Part shown: positions 1 through 11,062 of the stretch, one piece after another | Numbering within the stretch: position 1 is the first letter of the stretch | How the letters are laid out: the number at the start of each line of letters is the position of its first letter | Assembly: GCA_963696625.1 (NCBI GenBank) | Contig: CAVOKZ010000007.1 | Coordinates: 102,705-166,704 of the forward strand | DNA length: 64,000 bases | DNA from: JAWVFN01 sp963696625 | Lineage (GTDB): Bacteria > Actinomycetota > Thermoleophilia > Solirubrobacterales > 70-9 | Direction of reading: 5' to 3' | Notes under the pieces: model-generated | What the model was told of the DNA's origin: nothing | Seen by the model: the letters and a program-made list of their open reading frames with translations, nothing else | Databases searched by the model: none | Made by a program: the position numbers and the translations under genes

Positions 1-377
1 GAGCGGTCGAGGCTGTCGTCGATCCACGCCATCGGGCGCTCGCCGCCGTACTCGCTCAGCGCCTCGAGCTTCCAGTGCGCGGTTCCGAACCGCGCCCGGC
101 CGTCGAAGGCGAGGTAGGGGAGCTTCGGGACTCCGAGGATGGAGGGCAGGTTGTCGTTGGCGCGCTCCTCCCAGCCGCTCGCCCAAACTCCCTCGTAGAT
201 CTCGAGCAGGCGGTTGAGCCGCTCGGCCGCCTCGAACGAAAGGTAGTGCGGCAGCCCGTCGACGAGGTGGAACGCGCCGGGCGGGCGCACATCCTCGTCG
301 AAGCCGAACAGGCTGAGGACGCCGTCGATGTCGATCGCGAGCAGGGGCTTGTCCGCGTCCTTCTTACGTTTGAGCAC
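1..377 (-). CDS. HAD-like phosphatase domain protein, 3' end cut by window
   Basis: Reading leftwards from about 377, the frame gives LLAIDIDGVLSLFGF, a DxDGVL motif typical of HAD-superfamily hydrolase domain I. It later reads WIDDSLDR, which resembles the acidic HAD motif. The protein is incomplete because the window starts inside it. Start choice is open: GTG at 377, GTG at 389 and ATG at 407 are all in frame. I prefer 377 because the conserved part begins about ten residues later and this leaves 38 bp before the divergent rpsL start at 416. The substrate cannot be inferred. Confidence 0.7.
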   Translation of the reverse strand, partial: MLKRKKDADKPLLAIDIDGVLSLFGFDEDVRPPGAFHLVDGLPHYLSFEAAERLNRLLEIYEGVWASGWEERANDNLPSILGVPKLPYLAFDGRARFGTAHWKLEALSEYGGERPMAWIDDSLDR

Positions 378-415
378 GCCAAGGGCCACGCACGAAGTCT
401 GTACCATCCGCCGCC

Positions 416-811
416 GTGCCGAATACGAACCAGCTCGTCAGAAAGGGCCGCAAGCGCCCGAAGAAGAAGGTCTCGACCCCCGGGCTCAAGTCCGGGCACG
501 GTCGTAAGCAGCGCACCGCCGCCCCGCAGCGGCGCGGCGTCTGCACCCGCGTCTACACCGCGACGCCGAAGAAGCCGAACTCGGCCCTTCGCAAGGTCGC
601 CCGCGTGCGCCTCACCAACGGCATGGAAGTGACGAGCTACATCCCGGGCGAGGGCCACAACCTGCAGGAGCACTCGGTCGTCCTCGTCCGCGGCGGCCGC
701 GTCAAGGACCTGCCGGGCGTTCGCTACAAGGTCGTCCGCGGCACGCTCGACGCCTCAGGCGTCGCCGACCGCAAGAAGAGCCGTTCGATGTACGGCGTCA
801 AAGCCTCCTAG
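416..811 (+). CDS. rpsL: 30S ribosomal protein S12
   Basis: This 131-residue protein is a full-length S12, part of the decoding centre of the 30S subunit. The signature segments TPKKPNSALRKVARVRL and PGVRYKVVRGTLD are present, including the lysine-rich loops where streptomycin-resistance changes occur in this family. It starts with GTG at 416 and has no clear Shine-Dalgarno sequence. The stop TAG shares its G with the GTG of rpsG (TAGTG), so the two are almost certainly co-translated. It is the first gene of a str-type operon, with the promoter probably inside or next to the divergent HAD gene. Confidence 0.98.
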   Translation: MPNTNQLVRKGRKRPKKKVSTPGLKSGHGRKQRTAAPQRRGVCTRVYTATPKKPNSALRKVARVRLTNGMEVTSYIPGEGHNLQEHSVVLVRGGRVKDLPGVRYKVVRGTLDASGVADRKKSRSMYGVKAS

Positions 812-1281
812 TGCCTCGCCGTAACGCAGCCCCGATCCGCCCGCTCGAGCCCGACTCGGTGCACCGCAGCCGGCTCGTGCAGCAGGTGATCAACAAGGTC
901 ATGCACGCCGGCAAGAAGGGCACGGCGGAGAAGATCACCTACGGCGCTCTCGATCTCGTCGGCCGGCGCACCTCCGAGGATCCGGTCGAGGGCCTCGAGA
1001 ACGCGATCAAGAACCTCACCCCGGTGCTCGAGGTTCGCTCGCGCCGCGTCGGTGGCGCCACCTACCAGGTGCCGGTCGAGGTCCCCGCCCGCCGCGCCCG
1101 CACCCTCGCCGTTCGCTGGCTGGTCGAGTACGCCCGCGACCGCAACGAGAAGTCAATGGCCGAGCGTCTCGCCAACGAGATCCTCGATGCGTCCAAGCAG
1201 CAGGGCAACGCCTGGAAGCGCAAGGACGACATCTACCGCATGGCCCAGGCGAACAAAGCGTTCGCCCACTACCGCTGGTAG
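811..1281 (+). CDS. rpsG: 30S ribosomal protein S7
   Basis: This 156-residue S7 has the usual length and organises the 3' major domain of 16S rRNA in the 30S head. Recognisable segments are QQVINKVMHAGKKGTAEKI, GGATYQVPVEV and RNEKSMAERLANEI. The GTG start overlaps the rpsL stop by one base. The usual next gene, fusA, is displaced by about 1.6 kb because two opposite-strand membrane genes lie between. A strong hairpin follows 23 bases after the stop. Confidence 0.98.
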   Translation: MPRRNAAPIRPLEPDSVHRSRLVQQVINKVMHAGKKGTAEKITYGALDLVGRRTSEDPVEGLENAIKNLTPVLEVRSRRVGGATYQVPVEVPARRARTLAVRWLVEYARDRNEKSMAERLANEILDASKQQGNAWKRKDDIYRMAQANKAFAHYRW

Positions 1282-1303
1282 CCACGTCAGGCCGCACTCT
1301 TTC

Positions 1304-1327
1304 GTCGCGGCGGCCCGCCGCCGCGAC
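1304..1327. terminator. Hairpin between convergent rpsG and membrane gene
   Basis: A perfect 10-bp inverted repeat (GTCGCGGCGG with CCGCCGCGAC, loop CCCG) lies between the rpsG stop and the stop of the opposing membrane-protein gene. It is very GC-rich but has no clean T-run on either strand. It probably acts as a bidirectional transcription barrier or 3' end stabiliser; a classic rho-independent terminator is less well supported. Confidence 0.55.
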
Positions 1328-1362
1328 TTAATGCGGGCGGCCGCTACGGAGCGACCTGATTC

Positions 1363-1872
1363 CTAGGCCTCTTTCGACCAGTCGACGAGCTTCGGTCTGC
1401 CTTCATCGGTGGTGCCGAAGAGCTTGATCCGGTAGCTCGGCATCGTCGCCAGGGCGGTGCCACAGAGGGAGAGCAGGAGGGCGCCGATCAGCATGAACCA
1501 GAAGCCCTGCTGGGGCTCGGCCTTGGCGTCGACGAAGGACTCGCGGGCGTCGCCGAGGGTGCCGATTTTGTTGGCGTCGGGGAGGTCCCCGATCAGGAAG
1601 ATCAACAGCGCGATCACGCCGCAGACGGCGACCGCCGCCGCGGCCGGCTTCGAGCCGGTCGTGATCGCGACCGCCAGCGCGATCACGGCGGCGGCGGCGA
1701 GCACGAGGATCGCTCCGTGGTGCCGATCGATTGCCTCGGAGGCCTGCAGCGCCTCGCCGCCGGGGGGCGTGAGGTGGAAGGAGTCCATCAGCTCGGAGGC
1801 GCCGAGCAGCACTGCCGCCGCGAAGCAGCCGAGCGCGAGCAGGACCTCGGTGCGGAAGCGAACCCGGCTCAA
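1363..1872 (-). CDS. Four-helix membrane protein, paralogue of its neighbour
   Basis: A membrane protein of about 169 residues with hydrophobic segments near residues 8-25, 55-73, 80-97 and 130-150. The function is not recognised. The start is taken as TTG at 1872, which overlaps the TGA of the upstream gene (TTGA). The longer frame running back to 2130 would read through the neighbour and is a shadow. Aligned by eye with that neighbour, it shares the order: an external loop, a helix pair, CGxI, then DLP, then a glycine-rich loop and a final LLL-rich helix. The two look like tandem duplicates. They are translationally coupled and transcribed against the str operon. Confidence 0.7.
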   Translation of the reverse strand: MSRVRFRTEVLLALGCFAAAVLLGASELMDSFHLTPPGGEALQASEAIDRHHGAILVLAAAAVIALAVAITTGSKPAAAAVAVCGVIALLIFLIGDLPDANKIGTLGDARESFVDAKAEPQQGFWFMLIGALLLSLCGTALATMPSYRIKLFGTTDEGRPKLVDWSKEA

Positions 1873-2663
1873 ATGCCCACCGGGTTCGGCTCGCCGCCGC
1901 GGCCGGCGCGCATGCGGCGCCGGCGCCGGCGCGGTTCGGGGTGGGCCCGGTGGACCGTTCTCGAGAGCAGCGCCCCGCTCAGCAGCAGCATCGCCGAGGC
2001 TGCGACCTCGGCGTAGAAGCCGCCTTCGAGACTGGCTTCCGTGCCGGAGTAGCTGAGCCCGGCGCGTCCGGCGTCGAGTCCCTTCGGGAGGTCGATGATC
2101 AGCGCCACGCCGAGGCCGATCGCCCCGCAAAGGGCGACGAGGCGGCCAAAGCGCCAGCGCCCGCTGAGGGTGGGGCCGATGAGGACCAGCCCGGCCGCGG
2201 CGACCGGGATCAAGGCGTAGGCGTGGGCGGTGCCGGTCTCCTTGAGACCCGCAACCGGAGCCGGGACCTTGGCGCCGAGCCTGCCGCCGTAGGCGCTCGC
2301 GTCGACGACCGTCCCGGTGTAGTCGATGAACTGGGCGCCGATCAGCGCCGCGCAGCAGAACGCGGCGACCGCGGCGAGCGCGTACTCGGGCTTGATCGCG
2401 ACGCTCGCCCGGTCGATTGCGCGCAGCAGTGCTCCGCCGACCCGCGCGATCAGGCTGAGGATCGCGGCGGCGATCACGACCGGCAGCGAGGCGATCGCGG
2501 TCACCGACGGCAGGATCCGGGCGGCGCCGCGGCCGGCGCCGCGCCCGATTCGCCGCCCGGCGTAGGCGGTCCGCCGCCCGGCTTCGGCGCCCGCAGCGCG
2601 GAGCCGGCGGCGGCGGCGAACGTTGATCCTTGCGCGGGCGCGAGCCCGCCTGAGCACACTCAT
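1869..2663 (-). CDS. Membrane protein with arginine-rich N-terminus, unknown function
   Basis: A protein of about 264 residues. The first ~50 residues are strongly arginine-rich (MSVLRRARARARINVRRRRR at the start) and are followed by at least five hydrophobic segments. The ATG at 2663 is chosen; an upstream GTG at 2702 is possible but would overlap a perfect hairpin at 2692-2711. It shares the C-terminal half pattern (CGAIGLGVALIIDLP, then a glycine-rich loop and LLLSGALL) with the next gene, which suggests an N-terminally extended paralogue. It ends in another arginine-rich stretch. No enzymatic motif is visible. Its position between rpsG and fusA is unusual. Confidence 0.65.
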   Translation of the reverse strand: MSVLRRARARARINVRRRRRLRAAGAEAGRRTAYAGRRIGRGAGRGAARILPSVTAIASLPVVIAAAILSLIARVGGALLRAIDRASVAIKPEYALAAVAAFCCAALIGAQFIDYTGTVVDASAYGGRLGAKVPAPVAGLKETGTAHAYALIPVAAAGLVLIGPTLSGRWRFGRLVALCGAIGLGVALIIDLPKGLDAGRAGLSYSGTEASLEGGFYAEVAASAMLLLSGALLSRTVHRAHPEPRRRRRRMRAGRGGEPNPVGI

Positions 2664-2691
2664 GCCTTTGCTATCATCGCGCGGCGCTCGG

Positions 2692-2711
2692 GCCGAGTGC
2701 ACTCACTCGGC
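2692..2711. promoter_or_regulatory. Perfect 8-bp hairpin in rpsG-fusA divergent spacer
   Basis: GCCGAGTG pairs with CACTCGGC across the 4-base loop CACT. It sits just upstream of the start of the minus-strand membrane gene and about 150 bases before fusA. It could be an operator shared by the divergent units or an RNA structure at the start of the fusA leader. The sequence alone does not decide. Confidence 0.45.
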
Positions 2712-2786
2712 GTGGGCATATTTCCAAGCCATGAACAGCGGCACGACATAGGCGCAGTTCGGGGTCGCAGACGCGAGTAGCGCTTG

Positions 2787-2805
2787 GGCCCGTCAGGGCC
2801 TTTTT
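2787..2805 (+). terminator. Terminator-like hairpin in the fusA leader
   Basis: GGCCC pairs with GGGCC over the loop GTCA and is followed by five T. No plus-strand gene ends just before it: the genes to the left run the other way and rpsG ends 1.5 kb upstream. It therefore sits where an attenuator for fusA-tuf would be. The 200-base stretch 2664-2862 holds this hairpin, the 2692 hairpin and no convincing reading frame. Confidence 0.5.
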
Positions 2806-2862
2806 CATGTCCGCAAGTCCTCATCCTCTGGAACCTCTCAGCTACCTCTCACCGAAGACTAA

Positions 2863-4965
<2,103 letters not shown>

Positions 4966-5040
4966 CTATATTCAGTCGGTTCGCCTACTAACCACTTTCC
5001 GAGAAAAACAAAGACCCCCCCAAAGGAGCAAGAGACCGAG

Positions 5041-6222
<1,182 letters not shown>

Positions 6223-6234
6223 ACCGGCGGTAAG

Positions 6235-6261
6235 AGGGGGCGGACTGGTTCCGCCCCCTTT
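6235..6261 (+). terminator. Terminator after tuf
   Basis: AGGGGGCGGA pairs perfectly over 10 bp with TCCGCCCCCT, loop CTGGT, then TTT. It begins 12 bases after the tuf stop. It could end the str transcript or allow partial read-through into the S10 operon. Confidence 0.7.
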
Positions 6262-6413
6262 GACGTACGGCGCGGCCGCCACCACAAACTGACGGCCGCG
6301 GCGCAAATGAAAGACATACGACCGGGGCGGCGCCCCCAGAGCAGCACAAGGGGCGGCGCCCCTGGTGCGCGCTAAGAACCAAAACAGAAAGCACAGAGAA
6401 AGCACCCAAGAAG
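6262..6413 (+). promoter_or_regulatory. S10 operon leader with three hairpins
   Basis: The 150 bases before rpsJ hold three inverted repeats. The first is GCGGCCG (6272-6278) with CGGCCGC (6293-6299). The other two are compact repeats built on GGGGC-GGC-GCCCC, at 6324-6336 and 6349-6363 (the latter extended by an A-T pair). The following stretch up to the start is A-rich. This is where S10-operon leaders are autoregulated in other bacteria, for example by L4 in Escherichia coli. Whether that applies here is inference. Confidence 0.5.
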
Positions 6414-6734
6414 TTGGCATCACTGACAACAGGAAAGATCCGGATCCGGCTGAAGGCGTACGACCACGACGCCATAGACCGGGCTGCCCAGGAGATCATC
6501 GGCACAGCGGAGCGCACCGGCGCGACCGTCGCCGGGCCGATCCCGCTGCCGACCGAGAAGCACGTCTACTGCGTCATCCGCAGTCCCTTCAAGGACAAGG
6601 ACTCGCGCGAGCACTTCGAGATCCGCACCCACAAGCGGCTGATCGACATCCACCAGCCGAGTCCGAAGACCGTTGACTCATTGCAACGGCTGGATGCCCT
6701 TCCGGCAGGAGTAGACATCGAGATACGGCTTTAA
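6414..6734 (+). CDS. rpsJ: 30S ribosomal protein S10
   Basis: A 106-residue S10 of the 30S head, also known as transcription antitermination factor NusE. It includes KIRIRLKAYDHDAIDRAAQEI, GPIPLPTEKHVYCVIRSP and HFEIRTHKRLIDI. The start is TTG at 6414 (MASLTTGKIRIRLKAY); no better start is in frame and the Shine-Dalgarno signal is weak. It opens the S10 operon, with rplC following after 16 bases. Confidence 0.97.
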   Translation: MASLTTGKIRIRLKAYDHDAIDRAAQEIIGTAERTGATVAGPIPLPTEKHVYCVIRSPFKDKDSREHFEIRTHKRLIDIHQPSPKTVDSLQRLDALPAGVDIEIRL

Positions 6735-6750
6735 AGACCGACCAAACCTT

Positions 6751-7440
6751 ATGCCAGCAATCATCGGAAAAAAACTAGGAATGACCCAGGTCTTCACCGA
6801 GGACGGCTCCTCGGTGCCGGTGACCGTGATCGAGGCCGGCCCGTGCAAGGTGACCGGGCTGCGCAACGCCGAGCGCGACGGGTACGACGCCGTCCAGCTC
6901 TGCTTTGGCGAGGTCAAGGAGTCGAAGCTCACCAAGGCCGAGGTCGGGCACCTGGCGAAGGCCGGCGCTCCGCCCTCGCGCCATCTGGTCGAGTTCCGCG
7001 ACGAGAGCTGGGACGCTCCGGCCGCCGCGAAGGACGAAGGCGATGACTCCGAAGGGAACGAGGACTCGACGGAGGAAGGCGGAGCGCTGAAGGTCGGCGA
7101 CGACGTCACCGTTTCCTCGTTTGCCCCGGGTGACAAGGTCAAGGTTTCCGGCACCTCGATCGGCAAGGGCTTCCAGGGCACGATCAAGCGCCACAACTTC
7201 GGCCGCGGCCCGGTCAGCCACGGCTCGCACAACGTCCGCGCCCCGGGATCGATCGGCGCCAGCGCCGACCCGGCTCGCGTGTTCAAGGGACAGAAGATGC
7301 CCGGGCAGACCGGTCGCACGCGCGTCACCCAGCGGGGGCTCGAGATCGTCGAGGTCGACGCCGAGCGCAACCTGCTCCTGATCAAGGGCGCCGTTCCCGG
7401 CTCCCGCAACGCGACGGTGGAGGTGCGCAGCAATGGCTGA
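6751..7440 (+). CDS. rplC: 50S ribosomal protein L3 with acidic insert
   Basis: A 229-residue L3, which helps nucleate 50S assembly and reaches the peptidyl transferase centre. The core is clear: MPAIIGKKLGMTQVF, GTSIGKGFQGTIKRHNFGRG, HGSHNVRAPGSIG and MPGQTGRTRVT. Between about residues 88 and 112 lies an insert rich in Asp, Glu and Ser (KDEGDDSEGNEDSTEEGG) just before the VGDDVTV strand. This is longer and more acidic than the usual loop. Its last 8 bases overlap the start of rplD. Confidence 0.97.
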   Translation: MPAIIGKKLGMTQVFTEDGSSVPVTVIEAGPCKVTGLRNAERDGYDAVQLCFGEVKESKLTKAEVGHLAKAGAPPSRHLVEFRDESWDAPAAAKDEGDDSEGNEDSTEEGGALKVGDDVTVSSFAPGDKVKVSGTSIGKGFQGTIKRHNFGRGPVSHGSHNVRAPGSIGASADPARVFKGQKMPGQTGRTRVTQRGLEIVEVDAERNLLLIKGAVPGSRNATVEVRSNG

Positions 7441-8044
7441 CGCTCCCAACCTCGGCTCTGCCGGGAAGACGGCTCTGCCGGACGCCGTCTTCAGCGAGCC
7501 CTTCCACGAGTCGCTCGTCCACGAGGCCGCCCGCGCCGACCTCAACGCGAAGCGTCGCGGCACGGCCTCGACGCTGACCCGCGGCGAGGTCTCGATGACG
7601 ACCGCCAAGGCTTTCCGCCAGAAGGGCACCGGCCGCGCCCGCGCCGGCGCGCTCAGCGTGCCGACCCGCTACGGCGGCGGCGTCGCCTTCGGCCCCAAGC
7701 CCCGCCACTACACGATGAAGGTCAACCGCAAGGCCCGCCGCCGGGCCCTGCGCGCGGCGCTCTCGGTCCACGCCGCCCGCGACTCGATCGCGGTGATCGA
7801 CTCCTCCGCCTTCGAGACCCCCTCGACCAAGGCCGCCGCCGACGCGCTCGCCAAGTGGGACGCGAAGCTGCCGGTGCTGCTCCTCGTCGGCCCCGAGGAG
7901 CCAGGCGCCGCCAAGAGCTTCCGCAACATCGAGCGTGTCACCGTGCTCGAGGCCACGTCCGCGGGCGTCGCCGACGTGCTGGGAGCCGCCTCGCTGGTCG
8001 TCTCCGAAGCGGCTCTAAAGAGCCTGGAAGAGAGGGCCAAGTAG
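7433..8044 (+). CDS. rplD: 50S ribosomal protein L4
   Basis: A 203-residue L4 lining the peptide exit tunnel. The hallmark extended loop is visible (RGEVSMTTAKAFRQKGTGRARAG, GGGVAFGPKPRHYTMKVNRKARRRALR). The ATG at 7433 overlaps the end of rplC. The family is an S10-operon autoregulator in some bacteria. Unusually, it is not followed directly by rplW; a 165-base spacer-ORF of the interspersed repeat family lies between. Confidence 0.97.
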   Translation: MADAPNLGSAGKTALPDAVFSEPFHESLVHEAARADLNAKRRGTASTLTRGEVSMTTAKAFRQKGTGRARAGALSVPTRYGGGVAFGPKPRHYTMKVNRKARRRALRAALSVHAARDSIAVIDSSAFETPSTKAAADALAKWDAKLPVLLLVGPEEPGAAKSFRNIERVTVLEATSAGVADVLGAASLVVSEAALKSLEERAK

Positions 8045-8046
8045 AG

Positions 8047-8211
8047 ATGACCGCCACCACGACCTTGCACACCTGGCTGACGCGCGTGGCACTTCGCAGC
8101 TCTGCGTCCTCGGACTTGCCTTTGCCTCCAGCAAAGGCTGCGCCCTGCGTCCTTGATCTGCTCGGCCACGCGCGCCCCCAGGCGCCCAAGGCCATGGAGG
8201 CGATCATCTAG
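8047..8211 (+). CDS. Spacer mini-ORF, copy 1 of interspersed repeat (rplD-rplW)
   Basis: A 54-codon frame starts with ATG two bases after the rplD stop and ends in TAG, whose G is the first base of the rplW GTG. It matches the 10198-10362 frame at about 90 percent by eye over the same 165 bases with no indels. The shared core peptide LPLPPAKAAPCVLDLLG is also present in copy 3. Within it is a perfect hairpin (GCCTTTGC at 8118-8125, GCAAAGGC at 8131-8138, loop CTCCA). A GGAGG near the 3' end is placed to serve rplW. Whether the peptide itself is made or matters is unknown. Confidence 0.55.
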   Translation: MTATTTLHTWLTRVALRSSASSDLPLPPAKAAPCVLDLLGHARPQAPKAMEAII

Positions 8212-8507
8212 TGAACCCGCGCCAGGTGATCGTGCGCCCCGTGGTCTCGGAGAAGAGCTACGCCCTGATGGCGGAGGGCAAATACACGTTCCGGATCGAC
8301 GACCGCGCCCACAAGACGCAGGTCCGCCACGCCGTCGAGGAGATCTTCGGCGTCCACGTGCGCTCCGTGCACACCTCGCGCGTGCGCGCCAAGCCGAAGC
8401 GCCGCGGGCTCAGCGTCGGCACCAGCCGCTCGTGGAAGAAGGCGGTCGTGCAGCTCGCCCCCGGGGAGCGGATCGAGCTGTTCGAGGGCGCGGCGGTGGA
8501 AGGCTAG
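8211..8507 (+). CDS. rplW: 50S ribosomal protein L23
   Basis: A 98-residue L23 at the exit of the ribosomal tunnel, where trigger factor and SRP dock. RPVVSEKSYALMAEGKYTFRID is the family's N-terminal signature, followed by HKTQVRHAVEEIFGVHV and KPKRRGLSVGTSRSWKKAVVQL. It starts with GTG sharing one base with the stop of mini-ORF copy 1, whose GGAGG supplies the likely ribosome binding site. Confidence 0.97.
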   Translation: MNPRQVIVRPVVSEKSYALMAEGKYTFRIDDRAHKTQVRHAVEEIFGVHVRSVHTSRVRAKPKRRGLSVGTSRSWKKAVVQLAPGERIELFEGAAVEG

Positions 8508-8512
8508 ATCCG

Positions 8513-9352
<840 letters not shown>

Positions 9353-9355
9353 GCC

Positions 9356-9631
9356 ATGGGACGCTCGACCAAGAAGGGGCCGTTCGCGGAGGAGAAGCTG
9401 CTGAAGCGGATCGCCGCGATGAACGAGTCGGGGACCAAGACGATGATCAAGACCTGGTCGCGGAAGTCGACGATCTTCCCCGACATGGTCGGCCACACGA
9501 TCGCCGTCCACGACGGCCGCAAGCACGTGCCCGTCTACATCTCCGAGTCGATGGTCGGCCACAAGCTCGGCGAGTTCGCGCCGACCCGCACCTTCCGCGC
9601 CCACTCCGGCACCTCGAAGTCGGAGGAGTAG
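9356..9631 (+). CDS. rpsS: 30S ribosomal protein S19
   Basis: A 91-residue S19 of the 30S head that contacts S13 and tRNA. It begins MGRSTKKGPFAEEKLLKRI and contains TWSRKSTIFPDMVGHTIAVHDGRKHVPVYI and MVGHKLGEFAPTRTFRAHSG. Length and order are standard. rplV begins two bases after the stop. Confidence 0.98.
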   Translation: MGRSTKKGPFAEEKLLKRIAAMNESGTKTMIKTWSRKSTIFPDMVGHTIAVHDGRKHVPVYISESMVGHKLGEFAPTRTFRAHSGTSKSEE

Positions 9632-9633
9632 CG

Positions 9634-10197
9634 ATGGCCGACGAGACTCCCAAGAAGAAGGCGGCGGCGAAGCCCGCATCGAAGAAGACCAGCGCCAAGG
9701 CTGAGGCTAAGAAGCCCGCGGCGAAGAAGGAAGCGGCAAAGAAGCCCGCAGCGAAGAAGGACGCGGCGAAGAAGGCTGGGGCGAAGCCGGCATCCAAGAA
9801 ACAGTCTCCTGCGAAGAAGACGGCCGCCAAGAAGGCGCCGCCGCAGCCGATCGCCCCGCCGATCGTTCGCGCCAGCGCCAAGTACGTCCGCGTCGCCCCG
9901 CGCAAGGTGCGGCTGGTCGCCGACCAGGTCCGCGGGAAGCAGATCGACGAGGCGCGCGCCCTGCTGCGCTTCTCGACTCGCAGCGCCGCGCGCGACGTGG
10001 CCAAGCTGATCGACTCGGCCGCTGCCAACGCCGAGAACAACCACGACCTCGTCGCCGACGACATGCTGATCTCCGAGATCACGGTCGACGACGGCCCGAC
10101 GCTCAAGCGCTACCAGCCCCGGGCGCTCGGCCGCGCGACGAAGATCGACAAGCGAACCAGCCACATCGCGGTGGCCCTGACTCCCGAGGAGGATTAG
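9634..10197 (+). CDS. rplV: 50S ribosomal protein L22 with lysine-alanine N-terminal arm
   Basis: A 187-residue protein. Residues from about 75 on are ordinary L22 (ASAKYVRVAPRKVRLVADQVRGK, AEAANAENNH-type helix region, TLKRYQPRALGRATKI). The first ~70 residues are a low-complexity arm of KPAAKK-like repeats, resembling histone H1 tails and far longer than in most L22 proteins. ATG at 9634 follows the rpsS stop after two bases, so the arm is inside the only sensible start. The arm could contact rRNA or nucleic acid outside the subunit (inference). Mini-ORF copy 2 starts directly after the stop. Confidence 0.95.
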   Translation: MADETPKKKAAAKPASKKTSAKAEAKKPAAKKEAAKKPAAKKDAAKKAGAKPASKKQSPAKKTAAKKAPPQPIAPPIVRASAKYVRVAPRKVRLVADQVRGKQIDEARALLRFSTRSAARDVAKLIDSAAANAENNHDLVADDMLISEITVDDGPTLKRYQPRALGRATKIDKRTSHIAVALTPEED

Positions 10198-10362
10198 ATG
10201 CCCGCCACCACGACCAGCCGCACCTGGATGACGCGCGTGGCGCTTCGCAGCTCTGCGTCCTCGGGCTTGCCTTTGCCTCCAGCAAAGGCTGCGCCCTGCG
10301 TCCTTGATCTGCTCGGCCACGCGCGCCCCCAGGCGCAACTGGCCATGGAGGCGGGCATCTGA
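10198..10362 (+). CDS. Spacer mini-ORF, copy 2 of interspersed repeat (rplV-rpsC)
   Basis: A 54-codon frame begins with ATG immediately after the rplV TAG and ends in TGA one base before the rpsC ATG. It is the closest relative of the 8047 frame: same length, no indels, about 16 differences by eye. It keeps the core LPLPPAKAAPCVLDLLG and the hairpin (GCCTTTGC at 10269-10276, GCAAAGGC at 10282-10289). A GGAGG lies near its end, about 12 bases before rpsC. It could be a repeat tolerated because it keeps ribosomes moving between genes, or a real small protein. Confidence 0.55.
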   Translation: MPATTTSRTWMTRVALRSSASSGLPLPPAKAAPCVLDLLGHARPQAQLAMEAGI

Positions 10363-10363
10363 G

Positions 10364-11062
10364 ATGGGCCAGAAGATCCACCCGATTGGGTTCCGTGTCG
10401 GCTACATCCAGGACTGGAAGTCGAACTGGTACAACGAGAAGGAGTTCTCGGACTACCTCAACGAGGACCTCGAGATCCGCCAGCACATCGAGAACAAGCT
10501 CTCGCACGCCGGCCTCTCCGACATCACGATCAAGAAGGGCCCGGGCGAGGTCGAGATCGACATCGCCACCGCGCGCCCCGGCATCGTGATCGGCAAGTCC
10601 GGCTCCGAGGTCGACGCGCTGCGCCGCGACCTGCACAAGCTCACCAACAAGGCCGTCAAGGTCAACATCAAGGAGATCAAGCGGCCCGAGCTCGACGCCA
10701 AGCTCGTCGCCCAGTCGATCGCCGAGCAGCTCCAGAACCGGGTCGCCTTCCGCCGCGCGATGAAGCGCGCTCTGACCTCGGCTATGAGGTCCGGCGCCAA
10801 GGGCGTCAAGGTCCAGGTCTCCGGGCGCCTGGGAGGCGCCGAGATGGCGCGCACCGAGGGCTACTCGGACGGCCGCGTGCCGCTGCACACCCTGCGCGCC
10901 GACATCGACTACGGCTTCATCGAGGCCCGCACGACGACCGGCCGCATCGGCGTCAAGTGCTGGATCAACAAGGGCGAGGTCATGCCCGAGGGCTTCCGCT
11001 CCGCCATCTCAGACGACGACGGCCCGCCGCCGCCGCGCGGCGGTCGAGGGGGTCGCCGCTGA
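10364..11062 (+). CDS. rpsC: 30S ribosomal protein S3
   Basis: A 232-residue S3 at the mRNA entry site. MGQKIHPIGFRVGYIQDWKS is the family start and fixes the ATG at 10364, after the stop of the preceding mini-ORF. The KH-type motif PGIVIGKSGSEVDALRRDL and the C-terminal GRLGGAEMARTEGYSDGRVPLHTLRA are present. It ends in a Gly/Arg/Pro-rich tail (DDDGPPPPRGGRGGRR). Its stop overlaps the rplP ATG (TGATG). Confidence 0.98.
   Translation: MGQKIHPIGFRVGYIQDWKSNWYNEKEFSDYLNEDLEIRQHIENKLSHAGLSDITIKKGPGEVEIDIATARPGIVIGKSGSEVDALRRDLHKLTNKAVKVNIKEIKRPELDAKLVAQSIAEQLQNRVAFRRAMKRALTSAMRSGAKGVKVQVSGRLGGAEMARTEGYSDGRVPLHTLRADIDYGFIEARTTTGRIGVKCWINKGEVMPEGFRSAISDDDGPPPPRGGRGGRR

Noticed and set aside
2664..2862. 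tRNA or other structural RNA gene before fusA
   Set aside because: The hairpins do not assemble into a cloverleaf and no T-arm GTTCRA sequence is present.
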